Source of the DNA: JAKPBU01 sp964425695
GTDB lineage: Bacteria; Pseudomonadota; Gammaproteobacteria; Xanthomonadales; Xanthomonadaceae
Direction of reading: 5' to 3'
Assembly (NCBI GenBank): GCA_964425695.1
Contig: CAYRNF010000004.1
Coordinates: forward strand, 137,573 to 201,572
Length of the DNA: 64,000 nucleotides
Of the stretch, positions 1 through 8,808 are shown in pieces; within the stretch, counting starts at the first letter, position 1, and each line of letters opens with the position of its first letter. The notes beneath the pieces are model-generated. The model worked only from the letters and a program-made list of their open reading frames with translations, was not told where the DNA came from and ran no database searches. The position numbers and the translations under genes were made by a program.

Positions 1-297
1 ATGCCGGCGACCGCGCGCGAATACGGGGTCTCCAACCCGTTCGCGTCCGACCAGTCGATCCAGGCCGGCGCGCGCTACCTGCGCGACCTGCTGCGGCGCT
101 ACAAGGGCGACCTGACCCTGGCGGCGGCCGCCTACAACGCGGGCATCGGCGCCGTGCAGCAGCATGGCGGCGTTCCGCCGTACCGGGAAACGCAGGCCTA
201 CGTCGCCAAGGTGCGCGCGCTGCACGAGCGCTACCGCGCGGCGTTGAAACTGCCGCCGCTGCCGCCGCTGGAAAGCGCGCTGCGCGCCGCGCAGTAG
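1..297 (+). CDS. Lytic transglycosylase, C-terminal part (5' end outside window)
   Basis: The frame is already open at base 1. The ATG there is the internal Met of the family's LMPATA-type motif, so the true start and the catalytic Glu lie to the left. The 98 residues seen match the C-terminal half of an SLT (GH23) domain: AAYNAG at residues 43-48 and GGVPPYRETQAYV at 56-68, then a short Pro/Leu/Ala tail. The family cleaves MurNAc-GlcNAc bonds of periplasmic peptidoglycan, leaving 1,6-anhydro ends. Substrate and subfamily cannot be judged from this fragment. Confidence 0.88.
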   Translation: MPATAREYGVSNPFASDQSIQAGARYLRDLLRRYKGDLTLAAAAYNAGIGAVQQHGGVPPYRETQAYVAKVRALHERYRAALKLPPLPPLESALRAAQ

Positions 298-485
298 CAG
301 CGGCTGCAGTCGCGGACCTCTTTTCTCCAACGTCGCATGCGGCGCGCGCGTGGCCCCGGCCAATTCGGGAGATGCGTGGTGCGACAGCAGCGGCAAGGAT
401 GCGCGGCTGACGCCGCTTCGACACGGGGCAGGCCGGCGCGGCGCGCGATGCGAACGCGGTACGCCCGGATAAGGCTCCAGACCCG

Positions 486-827
486 CTAGATCCCGAAATC
501 GAACAGCTGCCGCAGCACGGAGCGATCGCCGCGGTACAGCTCGGTGTAGCCGCAGCGCGCGCACGCGATGTACGAGAACTTCTCCGATTCGACCTCGAGG
601 ACGCTGGACAGCAGACCGCCGGACGCGCGCAGTTCACCCACCTTGTACTGGTCCGAATCGCACTTCACGCACGCATACCGCCGTGCGCCGAGCGCCTTGA
701 ACCTGGCGGCGTGCGCTTCGATCGTGGGCGTGTCGGGGGACGCCGGGCAATCGCACTGCGTGCAGCGCGTGGTGCCGGCGGGGTTGACCTGATCGCAGGC
801 CTGGCATCGCCACGGGTAAGCCGTCAT
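486..827 (-). CDS. Double zinc-ribbon protein (RanBP2-like finger plus zinc ribbon)
   Basis: A 113-residue protein with two Cys4 units. The first is CxxC-x10-CxxC (C8, C11, C22, C25), like a RanBP2-type zinc finger. The second is CxxC-x32-CxxC (C53, C56, C89, C92), with the spacing of the small bacterial 'nucleic-acid-binding Zn-ribbon' proteins (DUF2082-like). No signal peptide, so it is probably cytoplasmic. Zinc binding follows from the cysteine pattern; nucleic-acid binding is only a family-level guess. It stands alone, 90 bp upstream of the end of the sugar dehydrogenase gene on the same strand. Confidence 0.75.
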   Translation of the reverse strand: MTAYPWRCQACDQVNPAGTTRCTQCDCPASPDTPTIEAHAARFKALGARRYACVKCDSDQYKVGELRASGGLLSSVLEVESEKFSYIACARCGYTELYRGDRSVLRQLFDFGI

Positions 828-881
828 GTCGAGTTCGGTTGTCGCCGCGAGAAAGTCTGGGCGGGGCCCGTCTGCCGCGCA

Positions 882-907
882 GGACGCGCCCGCATGCGGG
901 CGCGTCC
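882..907. terminator. Perfect 26-bp palindrome, terminator-like stem without U tract
   Basis: Two 13-base arms (882-894 and 895-907) are exact reverse complements with no loop. The palindrome lies 11 bp beyond the stop codon of the PQQ sugar dehydrogenase gene. There is no T run on either side, so classic Rho-independent termination is doubtful; mRNA 3'-end protection or an operator are alternatives. Confidence 0.35.
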
Positions 908-917
908 CCGGCCTGCA

Positions 918-2123
918 TCAGGCCTGCGGCGTGAGCTTGAGCAGACGGCCCTGGCTGCCGTCCTTGTCGTCTTCCAGCAGCCACAGCGCGCCATCCGGGC
1001 CCTGTTCCACTTCACGGATGCGGGCGCCCATGTCGTAGCGGGCGGCCTCGCGCGCGGTCTCGCCGTCGAACTCCACGCGCACCAGCGCCTTGGACGACAG
1101 GCCGCCGATGAACGCATCGCCCTTCCAGTCCGCGAACAGGTCGCCGGAATAGATCACCAGGCCCGCGGGCGAGATCACCGGCGTCCACGTCACCTCCGGC
1201 GCGTTGAGGTCCGGGCGCGTGTCGTGGTCGGGAATCGGGCGGCCGTCGTAGTGGTCGCCGTTGGAGACGATCGGGTAGCCGTAGTTGTCGCCCTTGACGA
1301 TCAGGTTGAGCTCGTCGCCGTCCTTCGGCCCCATCTCGTGGTTCCACAGCCGGCCCTGGGCGTCGAACGCGATGCCCAGCGTGTTGCGGTGCCCCGAGGT
1401 CCACACCTGCGCGGTGACGCCACCCTTCGAGGCGAAGGGATTGTCGGCCGGCACGCTGCCGTCGTCTTTCAGGCGCACGATCTTGCCCAGGTTCGAGGCC
1501 ATGTCCTGCGCGGGATCGAACTTCTGGCGCTCGCCCGAGGCGATGAACACATGCGCGCCATCGGGCGAGAACGCGATGCGGTGGCTGTAGTGCCCGCGCC
1601 CGCTGACCTTGGGCACCTGCTTCCAGATCGTCTGCACGCCGCTCAGCGCGCCGCCGCCGTTGGCGTCCAGCGTGAGCTTGCCGCGCGCCACCACGCCGCC
1701 GCGGGTGTCGCCGTCGCCGGCCTCGGCGTAGCTGAAATACACCAGGCCGTTGCTGGCGAACTGCGGATGCAGCACCACGTCGCCCAGGCCGCCCTGGCCG
1801 CCGTGGTCCACGTCCGGTACGCCGGTGATGTCGCCGGTGGCCTTGGTGGCGGGATCGAACAGCTTGAGCTCGCCGGTCTTCTGCGTGACCAGCAGGCGGC
1901 CATCGGGCAGGAAGGTCATGGCCCACGGCTCGTTGAACTTCGCGAACTCCGCGGACGCGAACGGTTGCCCGGTCCGGGCAGGCGGCGTGGACGCGGCGGC
2001 GCCCGGCTGCGCGGAAGGCGGCTGCGCGGCTTGCGCCGGCGCGTCGGCGCCATTGGCGACGGTGCCGGTGCAGGCGGCGAGCAGGGCGGTGGACAGGGCG
2101 GTCAACAGGGGCGCGGCGCGCAT
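918..2123 (-). CDS. PQQ-dependent aldose sugar dehydrogenase, lipoprotein
   Basis: A 401-residue GSDH-type six-bladed beta-propeller, like E. coli YliI/Asd, which oxidises aldose sugars to lactones with PQQ in the periplasm. Family motifs include PWAMTFLPDGRLLVTQ, GHYSHRIAFSPDG, SGHRNTLGIAFD, HEMGPKDGDELN and YGYPIVSNGDHYDG. The N-terminus has a signal ending in LLAAC, a good lipobox, followed by a low-complexity Ala/Pro/Gln linker to about residue 50. The start at 2123 is chosen because it gives this signal; the frame stays open far upstream but only as an overlap with the symporter gene. No PQQ biosynthesis genes are in the window. Confidence 0.88.
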   Translation of the reverse strand: MRAAPLLTALSTALLAACTGTVANGADAPAQAAQPPSAQPGAAASTPPARTGQPFASAEFAKFNEPWAMTFLPDGRLLVTQKTGELKLFDPATKATGDITGVPDVDHGGQGGLGDVVLHPQFASNGLVYFSYAEAGDGDTRGGVVARGKLTLDANGGGALSGVQTIWKQVPKVSGRGHYSHRIAFSPDGAHVFIASGERQKFDPAQDMASNLGKIVRLKDDGSVPADNPFASKGGVTAQVWTSGHRNTLGIAFDAQGRLWNHEMGPKDGDELNLIVKGDNYGYPIVSNGDHYDGRPIPDHDTRPDLNAPEVTWTPVISPAGLVIYSGDLFADWKGDAFIGGLSSKALVRVEFDGETAREAARYDMGARIREVEQGPDGALWLLEDDKDGSQGRLLKLTPQA

Positions 2124-2269
2124 GGGCGGACTCCGGACGGGTGAGGCCGCCGGTTGTACCGCATGAATGGGAAATGCGGCGTGTGCGGGATCTCCGCGAC
2201 GCGCGGGACGGGCGGGCTGCAGCCCGCGCGTGGCGACCGGTGGCACGCAGGTTTGCGCGCCGGCTACCC

Positions 2270-3526
2270 TCAGGGAGTGGCCTGCACCGCTGCGGCGTCT
2301 TCCGGCGCGCGCCTGGCCACGACCGAAGTGGCGGTGAGATCCGCGGTGACGTTGCCGACGGTGGCGAACACGTCGGGAATCGTGTCCAGCGCCAGCAGGA
2401 TGCCCAGCGGCGCCACCGGCAGGCCCATGGCCTGCACCACCGGCAGGTTGGTGGCCATGAAGATCGCCTGCCCGGGCAGGCCCACCGAGCCCATGCTCAC
2501 CACCACCGCCAGCGCCACGCCGCCCGCCAGGGTCGCCACGTCGATCGGCATGCCGTAGGCCCAGGCGATGAACGTGGCCACGCTGATGTACTGCACCGGG
2601 CTGGTGATCCGGAACAGCGACACCGCCATCGGCAGCACCAGCGAAGGCACGGCCACGCCGTACCCCAGGCGCGTGCGCGCGCTTTCGAGCATGGCCGGCA
2701 GCGATGCCAGCGACGACTGGGTGCTGGCCGCGATCGCCTGCGCCGGCAGGATCGCCGAGGCGAACCGCCCCAGCCGCTCGCGCCCGGCCACGACCGCCAC
2801 CGGGTACATCAGCGCGATCACCACCAGGTACATCGCGATCAGCAGCGCGATGTACACGCCCAGCGCGGTCAGCACGCCGTGGCCCACCGTCGCGGTGACC
2901 GCCAGCGACAGCGCGAACACGCCCACCGGCGCGGCCAGCAGCACCCAGCGCACGATCACGATCATGGTGTCGGCGATGCCCTGCACGATGCGCAGCAGCG
3001 CCGCGCGCCGTTCCTCGTCGATGCGGGTCAGCGCGAAACCGAAGAACAGCGAGAACACCACCAGCGGCAGCATCGCGCCCGCCGCGGCGGCGGCGATCAC
3101 GTTCGTGGGCACCACGCTGGCGAGCCACTCGGCCAGCCCCGCCGTGCCGGTGGCGGCGGCTTCCGGTGCCAGCGCGCCGCGCAGCGCGTCGGCCAGCGCA
3201 GGATCGCGCGGCACCAGCGACAGGAGGGCCGGCGCCAGTACCGCCGTCAAGGCCGACGCCAGCGACAGCAGCACCACGAACACGATGATCGCGGTGCGTG
3301 CCGTGCGCCCGGTGGAGGCCGCGGTGCGCGCGGTGTTGATGCCCACCACGATCATGGCCGCCACCAGCGGCACCACCGTCATCTGCAGCGCGCTCAGCCA
3401 GACCTTGCCGATCGGCTGCGCGATCGCCGCCGCCTGCGCGGCGACGCCGTCGTTCCACAGGGCCAGGCCCAGGCCGACCAGAGCGCCCAGGACCAGGGCG
3501 AGCAGAACGCGTGCGGTGTTGGACAT
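2270..3526 (-). CDS. Sodium/proton:dicarboxylate symporter (DAACS family)
   Basis: A 418-residue inner-membrane protein with the GltP/DctA fold: about eight hydrophobic helices and two re-entrant hairpins. The serine-rich hairpin motif is seen as STQSSLASLP. The conserved late segment reads LDTIPDVFATVGNVTADLTA, where the family usually has DxxRTxxNVxGD, so the substrate-contacting Arg is not conserved here. Family members import C4-dicarboxylates, glutamate or aspartate with Na+ or H+. The missing Arg means the substrate should not be assumed to be a dicarboxylate. It appears monocistronic. Confidence 0.82.
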   Translation of the reverse strand: MSNTARVLLALVLGALVGLGLALWNDGVAAQAAAIAQPIGKVWLSALQMTVVPLVAAMIVVGINTARTAASTGRTARTAIIVFVVLLSLASALTAVLAPALLSLVPRDPALADALRGALAPEAAATGTAGLAEWLASVVPTNVIAAAAAGAMLPLVVFSLFFGFALTRIDEERRAALLRIVQGIADTMIVIVRWVLLAAPVGVFALSLAVTATVGHGVLTALGVYIALLIAMYLVVIALMYPVAVVAGRERLGRFASAILPAQAIAASTQSSLASLPAMLESARTRLGYGVAVPSLVLPMAVSLFRITSPVQYISVATFIAWAYGMPIDVATLAGGVALAVVVSMGSVGLPGQAIFMATNLPVVQAMGLPVAPLGILLALDTIPDVFATVGNVTADLTATSVVARRAPEDAAAVQATP

Positions 3527-3670
3527 CAGTCGAAACTCAAGTGGTGATGGGGGAGCGCCCCGGCAGGCGCCGGGCCGCGGTGGCGTGCGCGGTGCGCACG
3601 ATACGAGCGCCCGGAGCGTGCCGGCTGCGCAATGCGCCTGGCGCCGGGCCTGCGGTGGGCGTGGTGCACG

Positions 3671-4459
3671 CTACGGCAGGTCCCACGCCGTGCGCAGACG
3701 TTCGTATTCGGCCTGGGGCAGCAGCGCGAACACCGGCCGCGCGTCCGGTGCCAGCCATGCGTACAGGCGCTGCATCGAATCGGGCGCCATCGCCGTGCAG
3801 CCCGCCGTGGCCTGCCCGGGCTTGCCCCACAGGTGGGCGAAGATGCAGCTGCCCGCGCCCTTTGCCGCGCCCGCGTTGTGTTCGATCACGAAGCCGCTGG
3901 CATAGCGCTGGTCGCCCTTGTTGTGCAGGTCCAGGCGCATCGGCTCGGTGGAGCCCTGCACGGCGGCATCGCCGACCTCGCGCGCGTCCACGATCCGGTT
4001 GTAGAGCGGGGAATCCACCACGTCCATGCACCAGTGGCTGCGCTGCATGGCCGCATAGGGCAGGGCGGTGCGGGCGCTGGGCGCGTAGCCGAACGCGGTG
4101 CCGATGGCGAACACGCCCGCCGGCGCGCGGCCGTCGCCTTCGCGCTTCTGCGGGCCAGCGGCCTGCGCCGGATGCAGGCCCAGGCCCCACCCGCTGCCGC
4201 TGCGCCCCACCGTCACCGGCACCGCCACCCCGACCTCCCGCCACGCCCCGCGCGCATCGCGCTCGAACGTACGCATCCGGCCGCCGGTCGCGTTCCAGTC
4301 CGGGGTGGTGACCAGGACCAGCTGGCGTGCGGCGTTCCACTCGCGTGCAGCGCCGGATGCATCGGATCGCGCGTCTCCCGGAATGGCGCACCCCGCGAGC
4401 AGCGCGGCGGCCATGCAGGCGGCGATCGGTACGCCCCACCTGCGCCACAGTGACTTCAT
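3671..4459 (-). CDS. YkuD-family L,D-transpeptidase-like lipoprotein
   Basis: A 262-residue protein. The signal MAAALLAGC places a lipidated Cys near residue 25. The C-terminal two thirds match the COG3786-type YkuD fold: HWCMDVVDSPLYNRIV, then a catalytic-type segment GSCIFAHLWGKPGQATAGC with the candidate nucleophile Cys221. These enzymes act on peptidoglycan stem peptides in the periplasm. An alternative start lies four codons upstream (4471). The downstream neighbour of the dipeptide epimerase on the same strand, it fits the surrounding cell-wall peptide locus. Confidence 0.8.
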   Translation of the reverse strand: MKSLWRRWGVPIAACMAAALLAGCAIPGDARSDASGAAREWNAARQLVLVTTPDWNATGGRMRTFERDARGAWREVGVAVPVTVGRSGSGWGLGLHPAQAAGPQKREGDGRAPAGVFAIGTAFGYAPSARTALPYAAMQRSHWCMDVVDSPLYNRIVDAREVGDAAVQGSTEPMRLDLHNKGDQRYASGFVIEHNAGAAKGAGSCIFAHLWGKPGQATAGCTAMAPDSMQRLYAWLAPDARPVFALLPQAEYERLRTAWDLP

Positions 4460-4529
4460 CGCGTGCCTCATGCCGGACGCACCGTTCGTGCCGCCGGAGT
4501 ATGGCATCGCAGGCGCGCGCGATGCCGCC

Positions 4530-5630
4530 TCATGCGTCCTGCAGCGGCTCCAGGCCGCGGATCCTGCGCACACCCAGGCCAGGGTTTTCGTTGAGGAGGA
4601 TGTCGGGGCCGTCGAACCGCGTCCCGCCTTCGACCGGGTCGAAGCTGGCCAACGACGGCGCGTCGAGATCGATGAAGGCCACGACGTCGGGGCGCGCCGC
4701 GGCGACGTGCGCGGCGGCGGCCACCCCCACGCTGCTTTCGAGCATGCAGCCCACCATGCAGCGCAGGCCATGCTCCGCGGCGATGTCGGCGATGCGCAGC
4801 GCGTTGCCGATCCCGCCGGCCTTCATCAGCTTGATGTTGAGGATCGACACTGCCCGCCTCCTGGCGAGCTCCAGCGCCTGGTGCGGATCGAACACGCTTT
4901 CGTCGGCCATGACCGGCACGTGGATGCGTTCGCTCACGTACCGCAGGCCGTCGATGTCGTGTGCGGGCACCGGCTGCTCGAGCAGTTCCACAACGACGCC
5001 CGCGCGTTCCAGCGCCTGCATGACCTGCACCGCATGCGCCGCGTTCCAGCCCTGATTGGGATCCAGTCGAAGCCGCGCTTTTTCGCCGACGGCTGCGTGG
5101 ATCGCACGCACCCGGTCGACGTCCAGCGCGCAGTCCTTGCCGAGCTTGACCTTGAGCGCACGGAAGCCAAGGTCCACCGCGCCCAACGCCTGGGCCGCCA
5201 TGGCATCCACCCCATCGACGCTGATGGTGGTATCGGTGCACAGCGGGCGTATGTCGCCGCCGAGCATCCGCGCCAGCGGCAGCCCCTCCTGCTGCGCGAA
5301 CAGGTCGTGAAGCGCCACGTCCACGGCGGCCTTGGCGCTGCTGTTGCGGGCCATCGCGCCTTGCACCAGGCTCGCCAGGCGCGCGGGAGCGTCCAGCGTT
5401 TCGCCCACCAGCAACGGCGCGATGTGTCCGCGGATCGCCGCGATGATCGAGGCATGCGTCTCGCCGGTGATCGGCGGCGTTGCCGCCGCGCTGCCGTACC
5501 CGCACAGGCCACGATCGGTGCGGATGCACGCCACTACGTCGTGTACCGCGGTCACCGTACGCAGGGCGGTGCGGAACGGCGTGCGCAGCGGCACGCTCAG
5601 CATGGACAACTGGACAGCGGTGATCCTCAC
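4530..5630 (-). CDS. Dipeptide epimerase (enolase superfamily, L-Ala-D/L-Glu type)
   Basis: A 366-residue enolase-superfamily enzyme with an N-terminal capping domain and a TIM barrel. Catalytic residues are recognisable: the KxK pair K160/K162, metal ligands D190, E218 and D243, and the second acid/base lysine K267. A DxD (D321-D323) near the C-terminus is the mark of dipeptide epimerases, where it holds the substrate amino group. The expected reaction is epimerisation of L-Ala-D-Glu to L-Ala-L-Glu during murein peptide recycling. Substrate specificity in this family varies, so other dipeptides are possible. It shares a 179-bp divergent promoter region with the TonB-dependent receptor. Confidence 0.85.
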   Translation of the reverse strand: MRITAVQLSMLSVPLRTPFRTALRTVTAVHDVVACIRTDRGLCGYGSAAATPPITGETHASIIAAIRGHIAPLLVGETLDAPARLASLVQGAMARNSSAKAAVDVALHDLFAQQEGLPLARMLGGDIRPLCTDTTISVDGVDAMAAQALGAVDLGFRALKVKLGKDCALDVDRVRAIHAAVGEKARLRLDPNQGWNAAHAVQVMQALERAGVVVELLEQPVPAHDIDGLRYVSERIHVPVMADESVFDPHQALELARRRAVSILNIKLMKAGGIGNALRIADIAAEHGLRCMVGCMLESSVGVAAAAHVAAARPDVVAFIDLDAPSLASFDPVEGGTRFDGPDILLNENPGLGVRRIRGLEPLQDA

Positions 5631-5684
5631 CGGCCCATCTTAGCCGCGCCGCAGCGCAGCATCGCGGTCCCCGGCAAGGCCTGC

Positions 5685-5698
5685 CGCATACGAATGCG
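5685..5698. promoter_or_regulatory. Inverted repeat in the epimerase/receptor divergent region
   Basis: CGCAT-ACGA-ATGCG, a 5-bp inverted repeat with a 4-bp spacer, lies 55 bp before the epimerase start and 112 bp before the receptor start. It could be an operator for a shared regulator; this rests on symmetry and position only. Confidence 0.25.
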
Positions 5699-5809
5699 AC
5701 GGGTGCGTGACAGGGCGTTGACGACATGCACGGCGCCATGCCCAAATGCGGCTGAGGTGGCGTTCCAGGGGAGGAGTGCACCGATATCTTTCCCGGGGAG
5801 GAACCAGGC

Positions 5810-8701
5810 ATGCTTCGATCCAGTCGTCCGGCATTGGCGGGACTGTTCGCGACCCTCCTGTCGACGCTCGCGCTGCCCCTGTCGGCGCAGCAGCCGGCCG
5901 CGCCGGCGGCGCAGGCTCCCACCGAGCTGGACACCGTGTCGGTCACCGGCACGCGCATCAAGCGCACCGACGTGGAGCAGGCGCTGCCGATCACGGTGCT
6001 GCAGAAGGACGAGATCGAGAAGCAGGGCATCAGCTCGGCCGAGCAGCTGCTGATGTACCTCAACATCGCCGGCAACAGTTCCGACAACCTGGCCAGCAAC
6101 GCCGGCATCGTCAACGAGGAACAGCGCGGCAACAACGGCGTGTCCGGCGCCAACCTGCGCGGGCAGGGGGCGGACGCCACGCTGGTGCTGCTCAACGGCC
6201 GGCGCGTCGCCACGCATGGCCTGAAAGGGCGCGCGGTGGACCTCAACTCGATCCCGTTCGCCGCCATCGACCGCGTGGAGGTGCTGCGCGACGGCGCCTC
6301 CGCCGTGTACGGCACGGACGCGATCGGCGGGGTGATCAACTTCATCACCCGCAAGGATTTCCAGGGCGCGCAGACCACGTTCTTCACCGACGTCACCGAA
6401 GCCGGCGGCGGCAACATCTACGGCACCAACCTGCTGATGGGCGCGGGCGACCTGGACAGCGACGGCTGGAACGGCTTCGTCACCGTGAGCTTCAAGCGCA
6501 ACGACATCCTGCGCGGCAGCGACCGCGACTTCTCCAACACCTTCCAGCCCGACCGCGGCCTGTCGCCGGACACGCGCGGCCCGCCGTTCGCCACCGTGTT
6601 CAGCCTCGGCAGCTCCGGCGTCGGCGCCACCAGCCTGCTGCGCAACGGCGTGCTGGATCCGGCGGATCCAGCGGTGCGCCAGACGGCGGTGAACATCCTC
6701 GACCTGCCCGGCGCCGCAGGCTGCGCGGCCGGGGGCGACATGATGGGCCCGTACGACCATCGCCTGTGGAGCTCGCCCGCGTCGCGCTTCGCGTGCGCCT
6801 GGGACTACCCTGCGGCGGCGGTGATCCAGCAGCCGAGCGAAAGCGTGGACGTGCTGGGCCGCACGACGATCAAGGTGGGCGACAACCACACCGCGTACTT
6901 CGAGTTCACCGGTTCGGAGGTGAACGTCGCCAAGACGTTCGAGCCCAACCAGCTGTCCTCCAGCACGAGCGCGGCGGCCACCGCGCTGGGCCCGAGCACG
7001 TGGTATCCGCGCAACGCGAACACCCAGGCCACCTACGACGCGATCTACAACGCGCTGGCCGCCTACTTCGGCGCCGCGCAGCTGAACCCGCGCGGCACGC
7101 CGATCGCCTACCGCTGGCGCTGCATCGCCTGCGGCCCGCGCGAGATCCAGACCGAGACGCGTTCGTTCCGGATCCTGGCCGGGCTGGAAGGCACGTTTGG
7201 CGACTGGAGCTACGACATCGGCCTGTCACGCGGCGCCAGCAGCTCCGAATCGATCCTGGGCAGCGGCTTCCACTACACCGACCAGCTGCGCCAGATCCTG
7301 GGCAGCGGCCTGCTCAATCCGTTCCTGCTGCCCGGCCAGGCGCAGACCCCTGCGGCGATGGCGGCGCTGGAAGCCGCGTCGGCGCGCGGCACGGTGCTGT
7401 ACGGCGGCACCTCCGTGCTGACCCAGTTCGATGCGGTGTTTTCCGGCGGCGTGGGACTGGAGCTGCCGGGCGGCGAGATCCAGCTGGCCACCGGCGTGGA
7501 CCTGCGCCGCGAGGAGTTCAAGTTCGGCGTGGGCGAAGGCCCGACGCGGCGCCCGGTGTTCAACGCGCCGTTCGACGACACCAACGTGCTGGGCGATGTG
7601 AGCCGCGACATCCGCGCGGTGTTCGCGGAAGCCTACTTCCCCATCGTGGAATCGTTCGACATCACCCTGGCCGGCCGCTACGACCGCTACGACGGCTTCG
7701 GCAGCACCACCAACCCCAAGGCGTCGTTCAAGTGGCAGCCCGTCGACTGGCTGCTGTTCCGCGGCGCGTACAGCACCGGGTTCAAGGTGCCTTCCTTCAA
7801 CCAGCTGTTCAACGGCGTCACCGAAGTGCTGTACACCGGCCTGGACCTTGCGGATCCGGCCACGTGTCCGGGCGGCCGCGCCAATCCCAACGTGCCCGGC
7901 TGCGAGGTGATCCGCCCCGACGAGCTGTTCGGCGGCAAGACCGACCTGGAGCCGGAAGAATCCACGCAGAAGAGCTTCGGCGTGGTGTTCGCGCCCACCG
8001 CGTGGCTCAACGTGGCGGTGGACTGGTGGGAGATCGAGCGCGAGAACACGATCCGCTCCGCGGACCGCAACGTGCTGCTGGCCAACTACGACCTGTTCGT
8101 GGACAACTTCATCCGCGACGGCAGCGGCGAGATCGTCGCCATCGACCGCCGCTTCATCAATACCGGCGGCTCGCTGATGCGTGGCATCGAACTGGACGCC
8201 AACGCGTTCGGCGAGGTGTGGGGCGGGCGCTGGAACGTGGGCTTCAACGGCAGCTACATCGACACGTTCCGCACCAAGGCGATCGAGTCGCTGCCCTACG
8301 GCGACAACCTGGCCGGCGAATACGTGCGGTACTTCAACCTGCCGATCCGCTGGAAGCACACGCTCAACCTGGGCTGGCAGCGCGGCGACTGGGCGCACAA
8401 CCTCACCCAGATCTACCGCGCCGGCTACAAGGACGAGCTGCCGGTCAGCGTGGCCAACGGCACCTACGTGCCGCCAGCGTTCGACCCGGACGTGGACAGC
8501 TACACCACCTACAACTACAGCCTGAGCTGGACCGGGATCGAGCGCATGCGGGTGACCGCCGGCATCAAGAACCTGCTGGACACCGATCCGCCCTTCACCG
8601 CGCACCAGAACGACTTCGCCGCCGGCGCCGCCTGGGAACCGCGCATCGCCGATCCGCGCGGACGCGCGTACACGCTGCTGTTCGAGTACACCTTCTTCTG
8701 A
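5810..8701 (+). CDS. TonB-dependent outer-membrane receptor
   Basis: A 963-residue receptor. The signal peptide ends around LPLSAQ, followed by a short Pro/Ala stretch and the plug domain (about residues 40-165) with VSVTGTRIKRTD, LRGQGADATLVLLNGRRV and VEVLRDGASAVYGTDAIGG. The rest is a 22-strand-type beta barrel ending in the aromatic residues YTFF. Receptors of this class import ligands across the outer membrane using TonB-ExbBD energy. The start has a strong GGGGAGG site nearby. Flanking epimerase and peptidase genes suggest a peptide or muropeptide ligand, which is an inference from context. Confidence 0.92.
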   Translation: MLRSSRPALAGLFATLLSTLALPLSAQQPAAPAAQAPTELDTVSVTGTRIKRTDVEQALPITVLQKDEIEKQGISSAEQLLMYLNIAGNSSDNLASNAGIVNEEQRGNNGVSGANLRGQGADATLVLLNGRRVATHGLKGRAVDLNSIPFAAIDRVEVLRDGASAVYGTDAIGGVINFITRKDFQGAQTTFFTDVTEAGGGNIYGTNLLMGAGDLDSDGWNGFVTVSFKRNDILRGSDRDFSNTFQPDRGLSPDTRGPPFATVFSLGSSGVGATSLLRNGVLDPADPAVRQTAVNILDLPGAAGCAAGGDMMGPYDHRLWSSPASRFACAWDYPAAAVIQQPSESVDVLGRTTIKVGDNHTAYFEFTGSEVNVAKTFEPNQLSSSTSAAATALGPSTWYPRNANTQATYDAIYNALAAYFGAAQLNPRGTPIAYRWRCIACGPREIQTETRSFRILAGLEGTFGDWSYDIGLSRGASSSESILGSGFHYTDQLRQILGSGLLNPFLLPGQAQTPAAMAALEAASARGTVLYGGTSVLTQFDAVFSGGVGLELPGGEIQLATGVDLRREEFKFGVGEGPTRRPVFNAPFDDTNVLGDVSRDIRAVFAEAYFPIVESFDITLAGRYDRYDGFGSTTNPKASFKWQPVDWLLFRGAYSTGFKVPSFNQLFNGVTEVLYTGLDLADPATCPGGRANPNVPGCEVIRPDELFGGKTDLEPEESTQKSFGVVFAPTAWLNVAVDWWEIERENTIRSADRNVLLANYDLFVDNFIRDGSGEIVAIDRRFINTGGSLMRGIELDANAFGEVWGGRWNVGFNGSYIDTFRTKAIESLPYGDNLAGEYVRYFNLPIRWKHTLNLGWQRGDWAHNLTQIYRAGYKDELPVSVANGTYVPPAFDPDVDSYTTYNYSLSWTGIERMRVTAGIKNLLDTDPPFTAHQNDFAAGAAWEPRIADPRGRAYTLLFEYTFF

Positions 8702-8808
8702 CCGCCGATGCGCGCGGCGCGCAGCAGGGCCAGCGTCAGGGCCAGGGCGGAGCAGGCGGCAGGCCAGCGGCCGCCGCGCCGCAGGCGGTGCCACGGGGGC
8801 TGGCGGCC

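Noticed and set aside
785..796. TTGACCTGATC near 785 as another FNR box
   Set aside because: It lacks the second half-site at the right spacing and lies inside the zinc-ribbon gene.
918..3458. An 846-codon open frame covering the sugar dehydrogenase and the region opposite or overlapping the symporter
   Set aside because: High GC keeps frames open. The N-terminal half is Arg/Gly/Ala-rich nonsense and overlaps the symporter in another frame; the lipoprotein signal shows the true start at 2123.
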